From Formosa agariphila KMM 3901 (GTDB lineage Bacteria; Bacteroidota; Bacteroidia; Flavobacteriales; Flavobacteriaceae): a stretch of DNA of 64,000 bases. A program made the translations under genes and the position numbers. Position 1 is the first letter of the stretch, and the number at the start of each line of letters is the position of its first letter. The notes under the pieces were generated by a model that was not told the DNA's origin, searched no databases, and was given only the letters and a program-made list of their open reading frames with translations. Positions 11,001 to 19,785 of the stretch are shown here, piece after piece. The DNA is taken from contig NZ_HG315671.1 of the NCBI RefSeq assembly GCF_000723205.1, positions 2,515,351 to 2,579,350 on the forward strand, read 5' to 3'.

Positions 11001-11149
11001 ACACCTGGTACTGGAATTTGGTCACTATCTTTAACCGTTCCTGTTATCGGTTTCGTGTTTTGCGAATGCATCGTTAAAAAGCTAATCATACATAAGAATG
11101 TAATGAGGCTAACTTTTACGCTTTGATTAAAATTTAATTTCATTAGCAT
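8024..11149 (-). CDS. susC: SusC/RagA-family TonB-dependent oligosaccharide transporter
   Basis: Outer-membrane TonB-dependent beta-barrel that imports oligosaccharides. In order: signal peptide, CarboxypepD_reg-like domain (ITGTVKDSDQIPVPGVNVFV near residues 35-110), TonB-box-like DEVVVVGYG near 112, plug domain with ADVASALQGQIAGVNV and RPLYVVDGIPFEGD near 190, then a barrel ending in GVQFDF. The length of 1041 aa is normal. Two Met codons lie close together at the start (MLMKLNF); the second, at 11143, could also be used. It is the first gene of a three-gene minus-strand operon. I found no copy of the 18-bp operator in its expected promoter region, unlike the second SusC (36891-39965), so the two systems may be controlled differently. 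Confidence 0.95.
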   Translation of the reverse strand: MLMKLNFNQSVKVSLITFLCMISFLTMHSQNTKPITGTVKDSDQIPVPGVNVFVKGTSTGTVTDFDGNYQLDVSNNQKLTFSNLGYKTQTIAVGSKTTINVTLETDTSVLDEVVVVGYGQQKKKEITGAVAQVDNEELSKSATADVASALQGQIAGVNVQASSGEPGAEANIQIRGLTSVFGNNRPLYVVDGIPFEGDPKLSVSEVETIDVLKDAASAAIYGTRGAAGVILITTKKAKKGLMQVNVEGYSGIQSITSGTPLLNREEYLYTKFLTGAALQDTYYGNTWTEVEQNPNAITRDTDLMEVVLNDFALTQNYSVRVAGGKEDLAYNVSANYYDQEGSIINSSFDRLNVRSNTQYTKGKLKIDTGISFRVEHQEFAPWGLLSDAISYNPLRPEVDPDAELVADAGDGNAAAQMSTLGYKLIQQDNLENNYFDGYISATYSLAKNLNLTTRYSGSFNNGTRITINPQFLAYDLDGNEVSNQRSKIKNLSTLTKKNTWENILNYKKTFGNHSINLTGVYSLEKYSYSEFFGEKYDILNNDITVLNGATSDPNAGSGTNQWTQDRESTLIGMLARAQYNYKGKYILSASVRRDGSSRFQQEHWGVFPSFSAGWVVSDENFWEPIKKTFTSFKIRASQGTTGNQGIPDYSYTANIVLDRDYVFGLDGDQNLALGAIQEDFANKNVKWETSVSTNFGVDMGFFRNKLTLSADVYNTDKKDMLFPVLLPPTAGAGQGGDVILNVGDMTNQGLELALGYKSAGKFSWDANITYSRNINEITKMSGTNKLLYFNDSTVSGHTNDSDKVSALAEGYEAGAFFLWQTDGIISNDDELAAYQEIVPTAKIGDLRYIDALTIDTNGDGIPDVGDGEINLEDRQYAGSGTPEFEMGFNFNAFYANFDFSMQWYASYGSEIINGNKALAYKSNTHRDLVYQWSPQNETSHIPVFRNAVHDNLRGATDLWLQDGSFVRLRNIALGYTIPKETTQKMGISKFRIYLSAQNPLTITDYDGYDPEVGNNGLSTRGIDKGTYPVTRLTMLGVQFDF

Positions 11150-11816
11150 AGTTTTAAATTTAACATATTAATATCGCTGTAAATGTTAAATAATTTAACG
11201 TTTGTTAGAGAGACATATGTTTTATTTGTTAGCTTATATGGTTTATTTATGTAATGTTACGGCAGTGTCTATAGGAAAACTAAAAAACAACAGGTTAAAA
11301 TAAGATTAATTTAATAATTATACATATTATTAAAGAATATTACAAATGTCGTGTCTGATTGTGAAGTATTATTTATTTGTAAATTGTACAACAAATGCTT
11401 AAATCATCTACCTACAAAAACTATTTTTCGGTTATAATGGTGGTATTAAAAGGTATAATAATTTAACTTTTTTCACTTGTTAAAATCAATACTTTTAGTC
11501 TGTATCAAGTCTTTATACATATGTTGGAATGTATATTAAATTATATTATCTCGTCCGCCTTCAAATTTCAACAATCATATTTTTTTAAATACTTTAAACC
11601 ATCAACCGATTCGCAACTTGCAGATTAGAGCATTCTCAAACATGTAATGTCTTATATTCTGTTATTAATTTTGGTGTCTTCCTTATACTTAATTACAGAG
11701 TATGATGATATAATTTACTTGAGCAACTAAAAACCGGATTAACTTAGAAAGCAAGGTGATTTCTGAAATGTATTCCTTAAAAAAATACTATCTGTATGTT
11801 TTTCTACGTCTTAGGT

Positions 11817-11841
11817 CTAGTTATATTTCAAGTATAACTAG
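11817..11841. repeat. inverted repeat CTAGTTATA-N7-TATAACTAG
   Basis: Two perfect 9-bp arms at 11817-11825 and 11833-11841 separated by 7 nt. The left arm is part of GTCTAGT (11815-11821), the half-site of the operator found elsewhere in the window. There is no T-run on either side, so it reads more like a protein-binding dyad than a terminator. Confidence 0.4.
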
Positions 11842-12468
11842 CCTTCGTAAGAATGATGAATCGGATACTGTAGCAATAGATAAATAAACTATTCGAGAAG
11901 TTTCAACTAAGAGCCACCTAGATAGTAACACACCTCATTATATATATGGGCCAAGAAAATAAATAATACTCGACTTTATAACAACCTTCTAAGAAGACTT
12001 TACCTGAAAGAGAATTGGAAATATGGCTAAAAACTTTAATCTAATCTATAAAGCAACAAGGAATGTTAACCAATCATGATAAAACTTGCAAAAAATCAAA
12101 TTTATTACATCTATATATAGTTCTATAAAACAGTCGTTTATTAAAAGAGCACATAGATTTAGTGAATACCTCTAAAATACATAAAGCACAAAAAAAATCA
12201 TTTGAGGCATACTAAAACACATAAGTTTTAACAGCTTTATTAAAAAACAGTCAACTTTGTTAAAGAAAAAATACAAAGTGTAATTTGTAAGAATTAGTAT
12301 TAAAATTAAAAGAATAAATCTTTATCAGAAACCTTTTTAGCATGTACAGTAGCTCTAAATAAGCACCACACAAATTTGCTTTTATAATAGTAACTTCAAT
12401 ATAAAATAAAGTTAAATGAAATTTTTCATGAGTAGTTAATTAGATTAGTTTGTTTTTTTTATTTGGTT

Positions 12469-12497
12469 AATAGAGGTGGGTTTTTACCACCTCTATT
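12469..12497 (+). terminator. orphan stem-loop resembling an intrinsic terminator
   Basis: A perfect 11-bp stem, AATAGAGGTGG (12469-12479) with CCACCTCTATT (12487-12497), and a 7-nt loop, followed on the plus strand by TTATTAATA. It is the most stable-looking hairpin in this part of the spacer, yet no plus-strand gene precedes it. It may end an unannotated small RNA, insulate the GH2 gene, or be left over from a lost gene. Confidence 0.5.
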
Positions 12498-12611
12498 TAT
12501 TAATAAGATTACGAATATAAATAGTATTGTGTTTGTACAGATAAACTAGACAAAAAACATATGTCATAGTATCTAAATCATTTGCTGATTATTTTTAACA
12601 ACCTAGTATCT

Positions 12612-12619
12612 ACCTTTGA
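12612..12619 (+). promoter_or_regulatory. candidate -7 box (TACCTTTG) for the GH2 gene
   Basis: A full match to TAnnTTTG, 111 nt ahead of the GH2 start codon. A TTTG lies at 12581-12584, but the 27-nt gap is longer than the 19-21 nt usual in Bacteroides. The half-site ACTAGAC at 12545-12551 is 60 nt further upstream. Confidence 0.35.
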
Positions 12620-12730
12620 AATTGGTTAAATTAAATACTAATATAGAATTTGAAGCCATTTTATACCCCTTAAATTCAAAGCGGTTATAGATAATTACAA
12701 GATGTTTTTACTGTTAAATACTAATTAATT

Positions 12731-15268
12731 ATGAATATAAAAACTATTCAAAATCAACTCATGTGTTTTGCAATCGTAGCACTAGTATTGTGCTCTGGAC
12801 TTTACGCACAAGAACGAGAGCAAGATTTTAATTTCGAATGGAAATTTACCTTACTAGATGATAATAAAATTCCAAATACCTTGCCTTTAAACGATTCTAA
12901 ATGGCGTGATGTTAGATTACCACACGATTGGAGTGTCGAAGCATCTTTTAGTGATAAATGGGATGGCGCAACAGGCTATCTTCCGGGTGGCGTTGGTGTA
13001 TATCAAAAACATTTTAAAACTAGTAAGAGTCCTGACCATGGAAAAACTTACATTTTGTTCGACGGGGTATATAATAATGCGACCTTTTGGTTAAATGGTA
13101 AGGAACTCGGTAAAAATCCTTATGGGTATTCTCCGGTATATTTCGATTTGACAGATAAATTAAAAACCGATGGCACGGATAATATTATTACCGTTCACGT
13201 CGATCATTCACGTTATGTAGATAGCCGGTGGTATACAGGAAGTGGTATATATAGAAATGTAAAACTCATTACTACAGATTATGTACATATCCCAATTTGG
13301 GGAACCTTTGTTACCACTCCTGAAGTATCTTCAAACCAAGCATTAGTAAATATTGAAACATCAATAAAGAATGACTACGGAAAAACTAAAAACGTCACTT
13401 TAAAAACCGAAATCTTTAATGGACAAGGGAAACGTATTGCTGTTACTGCATCCGACCTAAAAATAGCTTCAAAAAAAACTACAAAAGTATCACAAAGCAT
13501 TAGCGTTTTAAATCCCTTACTTTGGGAGCCAGACAATCCTAATATGTATAAGACGGTTTCTTCATTACTAATTAAAAATAAAGTAGTTGAGACTTACGAA
13601 ACACCTTTCGGGATACGAGATATTGTGTTTAAGGCTAAAGAAGGTTTTTTCTTAAATGGAAAATCTACCTTTATGAAAGGGGTTTGTTTACATCATGATG
13701 CTGGTTTAGTTGGTAGTGCTGTGCCTAAAGGTGTATGGAGAAGACGTTTACAACTTTTAAAAGACGGAGGCGTGAATGCTATTCGCACATCGCATAACCC
13801 TTTTTCTCAAGAGTTTTTAGACCTCTGCGACGAAATGGGCTTTTTAGTACAAAATGAAATTTTTGATGAATTTGACTATCCAAAAGATAAACGTCAAAAT
13901 TATCATGACAGACATGACGATTATATCTCCCGTGGCTATACCGAACATTTTCAAAAATGGGGACAAAGCGATTTAACACGCACTATTTTAAGAGATCGAA
14001 ATCATCCGAGTGTTGTACAATGGAGTATCGGAAACGAAATAGAATGGACGTATCTAAATTACCGATATAGTACAGGTTTTTGGAAAAACCCCGACAACCC
14101 GCAGGATGCTGGAGATTTTTGGGGTAATATCCCAATGTATTCTCCTGAAGAATTAAAAAAACGCTATGAAGCCTCAAAAAAAGGTGACTATATACTTGCC
14201 GAAACTGCTGAGCGTTTAAACGGTTGGGTAAAAAATTTAGATACTACACGCCCAACGACAGCCAATTTAATTATTCCGCAAATTAGTCATGTTAGCGGGT
14301 ATGCCGATGCAGTAGATTTAGTAGGGTATAGTTATAGAAATATTGAAATTCCGTGGGCACAAACACATTTTCCAAGTAAACAGGTTACTATTAATGAATG
14401 TCCAGGCACTTGGGACGATTGGAAACAAGTATTGGAGTATCCAGGAGTATTTAGTATGTTTATGTGGACAGGAATCGATTATTTAGGCGAAAGTTACGAA
14501 CGCTGGCCAGGCAGAAGGCCTTGGGGTGACATGTTAGATTTAGCAGGGTTTAAACTGCAAGGTTTTAATTATTTTAAAAGTATTTGGAAAGATGAAAGCC
14601 ATTTATCAATAGGAACCTTACCCATTGCAGAATCTGGATTTACCATTGATTCTTTATCTGGGTTTGCTATTCCCGAAAAAAAATCATCTTATAAATGGCG
14701 AGATTCTAATATGCATTGGAATTATAAGGAGAACGATACCATTTTAGTTGAAGTATGTAGCAATTACGCAACTGTAGAGTTATTATTAAACGGAAAATCT
14801 TTAGGTTATCGAAGCATGTCTGAATCTCCAGATCGTTTAATGCGTTGGGCAATTCCTTTTCAACCTGGTAAATTAGAAGCACGTGCTGTTTTGGGAAATG
14901 AAAAACAACAGGCAGCACTGCAAACCACCTCCAAACCAGAGCGTCTAGTATTAAAAACTGATAAAACTAAACTTAAAGCAGATGCTTACGATGTAGCGCA
15001 CCTAGTCGTTCAATTAGAAGACGAAAATGGATTACCTGTAAAAACAGAAAATTCCAATGTTGAATTTACCATAGAAGGCAGTGCAAAACTTCTAGGAGTA
15101 GATAGTGCTAATTTTAATAAGCATCAAGATTTTCAGTCGAATACAATTGAAACTTTTAAAGGGCGTGCGTTAGCAATAATACAGTCTACTAAAACATCAG
15201 GAACAGTTACCATTACCGCTAAAGCTGATGGTTTTGCGAGTCAAAGCATTGAATTAACTATTAAGTAA
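12731..15268 (+). CDS. GH2 beta-galactosidase-type glycosidase
   Basis: Retaining exo-glycosidase of family GH2, 845 aa. A signal peptide (to about residue 27, LVLCSGLYAQ) indicates periplasmic action on imported oligosaccharides. The sugar-binding jelly-roll has LPHDWSVEASF near residue 60 and GVYNNATFWLNGKELG near 112. The TIM barrel has the acid/base motif WSIGNEIEW near residue 430 and the nucleophile region TINECPGTWDDWK near 553. The C-terminal Ig-like domain contains VELLLNGKSLG. It is a clear paralogue of the GH2 at 53706-56243 (shared [15 protein letters not shown] and [10 protein letters not shown] types of motif), but that protein has the more usual GTES at the nucleophile. First gene of a plus-strand group with the DUF1080 and DUF4038 proteins. 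Beta-galactosidase activity on agar or porphyran oligosaccharides is inferred. Confidence 0.9.
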   Translation: MNIKTIQNQLMCFAIVALVLCSGLYAQEREQDFNFEWKFTLLDDNKIPNTLPLNDSKWRDVRLPHDWSVEASFSDKWDGATGYLPGGVGVYQKHFKTSKSPDHGKTYILFDGVYNNATFWLNGKELGKNPYGYSPVYFDLTDKLKTDGTDNIITVHVDHSRYVDSRWYTGSGIYRNVKLITTDYVHIPIWGTFVTTPEVSSNQALVNIETSIKNDYGKTKNVTLKTEIFNGQGKRIAVTASDLKIASKKTTKVSQSISVLNPLLWEPDNPNMYKTVSSLLIKNKVVETYETPFGIRDIVFKAKEGFFLNGKSTFMKGVCLHHDAGLVGSAVPKGVWRRRLQLLKDGGVNAIRTSHNPFSQEFLDLCDEMGFLVQNEIFDEFDYPKDKRQNYHDRHDDYISRGYTEHFQKWGQSDLTRTILRDRNHPSVVQWSIGNEIEWTYLNYRYSTGFWKNPDNPQDAGDFWGNIPMYSPEELKKRYEASKKGDYILAETAERLNGWVKNLDTTRPTTANLIIPQISHVSGYADAVDLVGYSYRNIEIPWAQTHFPSKQVTINECPGTWDDWKQVLEYPGVFSMFMWTGIDYLGESYERWPGRRPWGDMLDLAGFKLQGFNYFKSIWKDESHLSIGTLPIAESGFTIDSLSGFAIPEKKSSYKWRDSNMHWNYKENDTILVEVCSNYATVELLLNGKSLGYRSMSESPDRLMRWAIPFQPGKLEARAVLGNEKQQAALQTTSKPERLVLKTDKTKLKADAYDVAHLVVQLEDENGLPVKTENSNVEFTIEGSAKLLGVDSANFNKHQDFQSNTIETFKGRALAIIQSTKTSGTVTITAKADGFASQSIELTIK

Positions 15269-15374
15269 AATCATATTGAATGTTCGTAACCCGTCACAAT
15301 ATTTTTTTTTGATATTACGCCAAGACCGATATAATTTTAGAGATAGAACAATTACTTATAATAAATTGAACCTT

Positions 15375-16247
15375 ATGGAGAATAGAACTAAAATAGGAAA
15401 ATATCTGTTGTTATCTGTTTTACTATGCTTTTACAACCTAAGCGTATTGTCACAAATCAACTCTGTAATCGAAAAGACAAAGTCCAAAGATTGGGAGCCA
15501 CTTTTAGATGCAAGTTTGTCTAAATGGGATGTTTGGACCGGTGTTCCAGAACCTGGTGTTTTAGGACTACCTGCCAATTATAATGTGCCAAACCAGGGAA
15601 AACCTACAGAACCAATTGGTTTGGGCGATCCTATGGGAATTTATAAGGTCGCTGTTAAAAACGGAGAACCAATTTTAAATATTGAAGCTCATGTATATGC
15701 CGGTTTAACATCAAAAAAAGATTATGCCAATTACCATCTTACTGCTTTAGTGAAATTTGGCGATAAAAAGTATCCACCCCGATTAAATCAAAAAAGAGAT
15801 AATGGTATTCTGTATCACTGTTATGGGGAACATGGCGCATTTTGGAAGGTTTGGAAACGCTGCTTAGAGATGCAAGTTCAAGAAACCGATATGGGCGATT
15901 TATATCTGTTAGCAGGAACCGATGCTAAGGCACGGGTAGATGACACCAACCATTGGACCAAGGACGGAACACGTTTTTCTAAAAATGCCAAACGATCGGA
16001 AGATTTTGAAAATCCACATGGCGAATGGACACGCATTGATTTATATGTTGTAGGCGATTCGGCAATTCATGTTGTAAATGGTCAAGTCGTTATGGCTTTG
16101 GAAGATGCCAAAGATCATAAAGGAAGAGCATTAACTTCTGGACAAATTCAAATTCAGTCGGAAGCAGCCGATTGTTTTTATAAAGATTTAAATATACGAC
16201 CTATTAGCAAATTTCCGAAAAAAGTTAGAAAAGCAGCAGGCTTTTAA
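15375..16247 (+). CDS. DUF1080 (LamG/GH16-like jelly-roll) secreted protein
   Basis: Protein with a DUF1080 domain (3-keto-disaccharide hydrolase-like, concanavalin-type fold). The open frame reaches back to 15276, but the Met at 15375 begins a proper signal peptide (MENRTKIGKYLLLSVLLCFYNLSVLSQ), so I chose that start; the 33 extra residues have no signal character. Family features include EPLLDASLSKWDVWTG near the N-terminus, DNGILYHCYGEHGAFWKVWKR mid-protein, and GEWTRIDLYVVGDSAIHVVNGQVV followed by GQIQIQSEAADCFYKDLNIRPI at the end, the standard DUF1080 closing strands. It follows the GH2 gene on the same strand. A hydrolytic or binding role on sugars is suggested by family and context, but the substrate is unknown. 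Confidence 0.75.
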   Translation: MENRTKIGKYLLLSVLLCFYNLSVLSQINSVIEKTKSKDWEPLLDASLSKWDVWTGVPEPGVLGLPANYNVPNQGKPTEPIGLGDPMGIYKVAVKNGEPILNIEAHVYAGLTSKKDYANYHLTALVKFGDKKYPPRLNQKRDNGILYHCYGEHGAFWKVWKRCLEMQVQETDMGDLYLLAGTDAKARVDDTNHWTKDGTRFSKNAKRSEDFENPHGEWTRIDLYVVGDSAIHVVNGQVVMALEDAKDHKGRALTSGQIQIQSEAADCFYKDLNIRPISKFPKKVRKAAGF

Positions 16248-16321
16248 ATCTGTATAACAAAACACCGTAAGATATGACTTTTAGAACGTAAATAAATTGT
16301 TATTCCATTACAAAATATAAT

Positions 16322-16512
16322 ATGTTATATAAATTTAAAGTGCTTAGCGCTGCAGTTAGATTGTCTTTTCACCTTAAATATTAGTGCTCAAGAAGTCGAT
16401 TTTTCTTTAGAAGGTATTGAAGAAAGTTGCAACGCAAGTGTTCAAATTTGGTATCATGGAGAACAAAGCTACACTCGGAGCAACACTGCCCTCAAGAGGC
16501 TGTAATAACTTT
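16322..16512 (+). pseudogene. decayed 5' end of a secreted-protein gene
   Basis: An ATG at 16322 opens MLYKFKVLSAAV, which looks like the start of a signal peptide. The frame then breaks, and a different frame continues CLFTLNISAQEVDFSLEG, which reads as the rest of a signal peptide with an AQ cleavage site and a mature N-terminus, before it stops at 16512. Correcting one frameshift near 16358 gives a continuous export signal. The fragment sits directly ahead of the DUF5060 gene. I read it as a remnant; a sequencing error is the alternative. Confidence 0.35.
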
Positions 16513-16537
16513 AAAACAAATAAAATACTTATACACC

Positions 16538-18196
16538 ATGAGAATTTCAATTTTATCATTTTGTTTCGCAATTTTAATAACGCCATTCAGTTTTTGTCAA
16601 ACTCAGGTTTTAAAAGGTTCAAAACTTAATAAACCTGTGGAAATTGTGCAATGGGAAGTTATTGATTTGGTGTATACAGCGAAAGATAACATCATAGCCC
16701 CTTTTCAAGTTGAAGCCTATGCCGTAGTCACAGATGAAAATGGAACTCAAAATATTCCGCTTTTTTATAATGGAAATAACCAATGGGTTTTTCGATATTC
16801 CAGTACAACGATTGGCCAGAAGACATTTGAAATTAAATCGGAAGTAAAAGGTTTACATGGTAATAAAGGAAACTTTAAAATTACTGAAAATAAAAAAGAA
16901 AACCGTCATGGAGGCATTGTATTGCACGATGATAATCCGCAGCGTTTTTTCTATGAAGATGGATCTCATTATTTTAATCTTGCCTTCGAATGTGATTGGT
17001 TATTTGCCTTAGATTACGGTAAACAAGACTTAGCTAAAACAAAGCATTTGTTATCAGTTTTAAGCGATAATAATTTTAACCAAGTGGTTATGAATGTATA
17101 TTCACACGATGTATCTTGGCCTAAAGACGAACGATTAAAAAAACACCCAGAGCACGAATACGGTGGTCGTCAAGATATATTTCCGTTCTTAGGATCTAAT
17201 GCAAATCCTGATTTTTCAAGCCTAAATATCGAGTTTTTCAAACATTTTGATAGGGTGATTTCGGAAATGCACGACCAGGAAATTGTAAGCCATTTAATGA
17301 TTTATGTATGGAATAAATTAGTGAACTGGCCAGATATGGAATCGAAAGCCGATAATTTGTATTACGATTATGTTATTAAACGTTACCAGGGTTTTCCGAA
17401 TATTGTTTGGGATGTTTCTAAAGAGGCTTTGTATTATGGCAGAGCTACAGAGGAATATATTTCAGAACGTATTTCCCGAGCTCGAAAACTCGACGCTTAC
17501 AACCGATTAATCTCGGTGCATGATTATGGCTTTTGTAAAAAGCACCCTTCTGAAGTCGATTTTATCTCTATGCAAAATTGGGCACATGATATTTACACTC
17601 CAATGACGCAAGCGCGAAACAATTTTCCGAATAAACCTATTTTCAACATCGAACATGGTGGTTATGAAGAGTCGCCTTATGTTGTGTTTCCAGGAGCTTA
17701 TGTAGATGCCGAGGCTTGTTTACGCCGAAATTACATGTGTTTGTTCGCTGGCGGATATACCACTTATTATTGGCAAGGAGCCTCATGGAATGTTGTCATT
17801 CACAATCCCTATGAGACACCAAACGATTTTAAAAAACCGCATTTTGAATATTTTGAACATATGAGCAAATTAATGAATATTGTTAATTTCGAAAACTGTA
17901 TGCCTATGCCCCATTACAACCGATCAGGTTATAATTTAACCAATAAAAAAGATGGCATAATATTAATGTATGCACCAAAAGAAAATAATTGGGTCAGTGC
18001 CAACCCAGCTGTAGAAGGAGAATTTAATTATAGTGAAGCCACGATGCAATGGTTTAATACCTTGACAGGCGCCCTTACTAAAGAAGAAAAATATAATAAA
18101 AATGATTTTAGGTTTTGGGATCAACGTCCTTGGCGTCACGAAGCCGATGCTATTTTAATTGTTAAAAATTTAAAGCAAAAAAAAGAGAGAAATTAA
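16538..18196 (+). CDS. DUF5060/DUF4038 clan-A glycoside hydrolase-like secreted protein
   Basis: The open frame extends upstream to 16427, but the Met at 16538 starts a good signal peptide (MRISILSFCFAILITPFSFCQ), so the mature gene is taken from there (552 aa). An N-terminal beta-sandwich of DUF5060 type (VEIVQWEVIDLVYTA, VFRYSSTTIGQKTFEIKSE) precedes a TIM-barrel DUF4038 region (GSHYFNLAFECDWLFALDYG). Two Glu-bearing motifs fit a retaining clan GH-A enzyme: IVWDVSKEALYYG near residue 295 and PIFNIEHGGYEES near 365. The C-terminus has a beta-domain (GIILMYAPKENNW) ending in DAILIVKNL. Related proteins are common in algal polysaccharide loci, but I do not know a proven activity for this one. 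It may share a transcript with the GH2 and DUF1080 genes. Confidence 0.7.
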   Translation: MRISILSFCFAILITPFSFCQTQVLKGSKLNKPVEIVQWEVIDLVYTAKDNIIAPFQVEAYAVVTDENGTQNIPLFYNGNNQWVFRYSSTTIGQKTFEIKSEVKGLHGNKGNFKITENKKENRHGGIVLHDDNPQRFFYEDGSHYFNLAFECDWLFALDYGKQDLAKTKHLLSVLSDNNFNQVVMNVYSHDVSWPKDERLKKHPEHEYGGRQDIFPFLGSNANPDFSSLNIEFFKHFDRVISEMHDQEIVSHLMIYVWNKLVNWPDMESKADNLYYDYVIKRYQGFPNIVWDVSKEALYYGRATEEYISERISRARKLDAYNRLISVHDYGFCKKHPSEVDFISMQNWAHDIYTPMTQARNNFPNKPIFNIEHGGYEESPYVVFPGAYVDAEACLRRNYMCLFAGGYTTYYWQGASWNVVIHNPYETPNDFKKPHFEYFEHMSKLMNIVNFENCMPMPHYNRSGYNLTNKKDGIILMYAPKENNWVSANPAVEGEFNYSEATMQWFNTLTGALTKEEKYNKNDFRFWDQRPWRHEADAILIVKNLKQKKERN

Positions 18197-18306
18197 ACTA
18201 ATAATAGAATATAAATTGTGGTACTTAGCTTGTGTATTCTATGTTATGTAAGATTTACCCGCCAAAAAGTTCTTATTACCCCACTATAGTCTGAAAAGTC
18301 CCTCCT

Positions 18307-18344
18307 ATTGTTCAATTATTAAAAAAAAAGAATAGTTGAACAAT
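18307..18344. repeat. 14-bp inverted repeat with A-rich loop
   Basis: Arms ATTGTTCAATTATT (18307-18320) and AATAGTTGAACAAT (18331-18344) pair over 14 positions (13 Watson-Crick plus one G-T), with a 10-nt loop that is nearly all A. It lies 110 nt past the stop codon of the DUF4038 gene. No T-run follows on the plus strand. It may be a termination or mRNA-stabilising hairpin. Confidence 0.5.
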
Positions 18345-18446
18345 GGATTTTAAACCCTAATTAAAACTAACAAAACCCTTTTAAAACAATTTATAAGTTA
18401 AATATTAGTAAAACAAAAAAAACAGTTTTAATTAAGATATCTTAAT

Positions 18447-19785
18447 GGCAGTATCTCATAAACTGTGTAAGTTTTAAAATCTCAGGTTAAATATTAATCT
18501 GAGATTTTTTTATTCATTAATTTTAACTTTTACACACTTATGAAACCAGAAGATTTATTAAACGAAGACTTTTTAAAACAATTCAAGAATGCACCAGAGC
18601 TAACATCCTTTTTAGAACAGTTGCACAAACGTGGTATTGAGAAGTTACTAGAAGGGGAACTAGATGCCCATTTAGACTACGATAAGCACAAAAAAAGTAA
18701 AGCAGCCAACCTTCGAAATGGTTACACTAAAAAGAAATTAAAATCCGTTTTAGGAGAAACAGAGATTCAAGTTCCTCGAGACCGTGATAGTTCTTTTAAT
18801 CCTTTAATTGTAAAGAAAAGAGAAAGTACAACAGAAGGCATCGAAAATATTATTATATCGCTTTATGCCAAAGGCATGAGTAACAGTGATATTGAAGAAC
18901 AAATACGTGAGCTGTACGATTTTAATATTTCTACATCCACTATTTCAAGGATTACAGATAAGATTACAGAAGATGTTATTGCTTGGCGGAACAGGCCTTT
19001 GGAGGCCACTTACCTAATTGTTTGGATGGATGGCATCGTATTTAAAGTTAGGGAAAACTCTAAAGTCATAAACAAGACTATTTATATTGCAGTAGGCCTG
19101 AGAACAGATGGCAAAAAGGAAGTCCTAGGATTATGGTTAGGTAAAAATGAATCTTCAGCCTTTTGGATGAGTGTTTTAACCGATATTAAAGCTCGAGGAA
19201 CTCAAGATATACTTATCACAGCTACCGATAATTTAAATGGATTTACGGATACTATTAAAACTATTTTTCCGAAATCAACGACTCAAATTTGTGTTGTGCA
19301 TCAAATAAGAAATTCGTGTCGTTACGTGGTCTGGAAGGACAAAAAGGAATTTACTCGTGACATGAAGCAAATCTATACTGCTCCTACAAAAGAAGCTGCC
19401 AAAGCTGCTTTAAATGACTTCAAAACTAAATGGGATTCTAAATATTCTTACGCCATTAAAAGTTGGGAAAATAATTGGGATGAGCTTACAGTATTCTTTG
19501 ATTTTCCTATTGAAATAAGAACCATAATCTACACCACAAATCTTATAGAAAACCTAAATGGAAAGATACGGAAATACACAAAAAACAAACTCTCGTTTCC
19601 AACCGATGAAGCAGTTATGAAATCCGTGTTTTTAGCTTTGAGAGAAAGCACTAAAAAATGGACCATGCCAATCAGAAATTGGGGAGTGATACTAAATCAA
19701 TTTTTAGCTATATTTGAAAACAGGATTAAGTTATAAATAACCTAACCCTGAAATTTTGAACTTACACACTTTTTAGGATAGTATC
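18447..19785 (+). mobile_element. intact IS256-family insertion sequence (about 1.34 kb)
   Basis: The element has one transposase gene, imperfect terminal inverted repeats and target duplications. The left end GGCAGTATCTCATAAACTG and the right end (reverse complement GATACTATCCTAAAAAGTG) both continue into GTGTAAGTT and an AAAAT-TCAGG stretch. It is flanked by 8-bp direct repeats ATCTTAAT at 18439-18446 and 19786-19793, the duplication size expected for IS256. Intact ends, perfect duplications and an open transposase frame suggest recent or current mobility. It lies between convergent genes (DUF4038 protein and GH29) and disrupts neither. Confidence 0.88.
18540..19736 (+). CDS. IS256-family (mutator-type) transposase
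   Basis: A 398-aa DDE transposase that moves the surrounding element. The N-terminal region carries the typical [13 protein letters not shown] and [13 protein letters not shown] motifs, followed by [13 protein letters not shown]. Catalytic residues are recognisable: Asp in [11 protein letters not shown], Asp in [11 protein letters not shown], the IS256 marker CVVHQIRNS, and Glu in [14 protein letters not shown]. The length matches the family (about 390-410 aa), with no internal stop or frameshift, so the enzyme is probably functional. It is not part of the polysaccharide pathway. Confidence 0.95.
   Translation: MKPEDLLNEDFLKQFKNAPELTSFLEQLHKRGIEKLLEGELDAHLDYDKHKKSKAANLRNGYTKKKLKSVLGETEIQVPRDRDSSFNPLIVKKRESTTEGIENIIISLYAKGMSNSDIEEQIRELYDFNISTSTISRITDKITEDVIAWRNRPLEATYLIVWMDGIVFKVRENSKVINKTIYIAVGLRTDGKKEVLGLWLGKNESSAFWMSVLTDIKARGTQDILITATDNLNGFTDTIKTIFPKSTTQICVVHQIRNSCRYVVWKDKKEFTRDMKQIYTAPTKEAAKAALNDFKTKWDSKYSYAIKSWENNWDELTVFFDFPIEIRTIIYTTNLIENLNGKIRKYTKNKLSFPTDEAVMKSVFLALRESTKKWTMPIRNWGVILNQFLAIFENRIKL

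Larger units (their letters stand above)
11150..12730. other. 1.58-kb gene-free spacer between divergent units
   Basis: No convincing coding sequence is visible on either strand; the base composition is strongly AT-rich and every frame is broken by stops. It must hold the promoter for SusC (minus) and for GH2 (plus). Recognisable items are the inverted repeat at 11817-11841, the hairpin at 12469-12497, an isolated half-site ACTAGAC at 12545-12551 and a promoter-like TACCTTTG at 12612-12619. The size is unusual for this window, where other spacers are below 0.8 kb, so a decayed gene or a small RNA is possible. Confidence 0.6.

Noticed and set aside
12545-12551. ACTAGAC upstream of the first GH2 gene as a fifth operator
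   Set aside because: Only one half-site is good, the orientation is reversed relative to the gene, and no promoter octamer lies at the 31-nt spacing.
15276-15374. Upstream extension of the DUF1080 gene
   Set aside because: It would bury the signal peptide that begins at 15375 and has no signal character itself.
16427-16537. Upstream in-frame extension of the DUF5060/DUF4038 gene
   Set aside because: The extra 37 residues would put a normal signal peptide inside the protein; the Met at 16538 is a better start.
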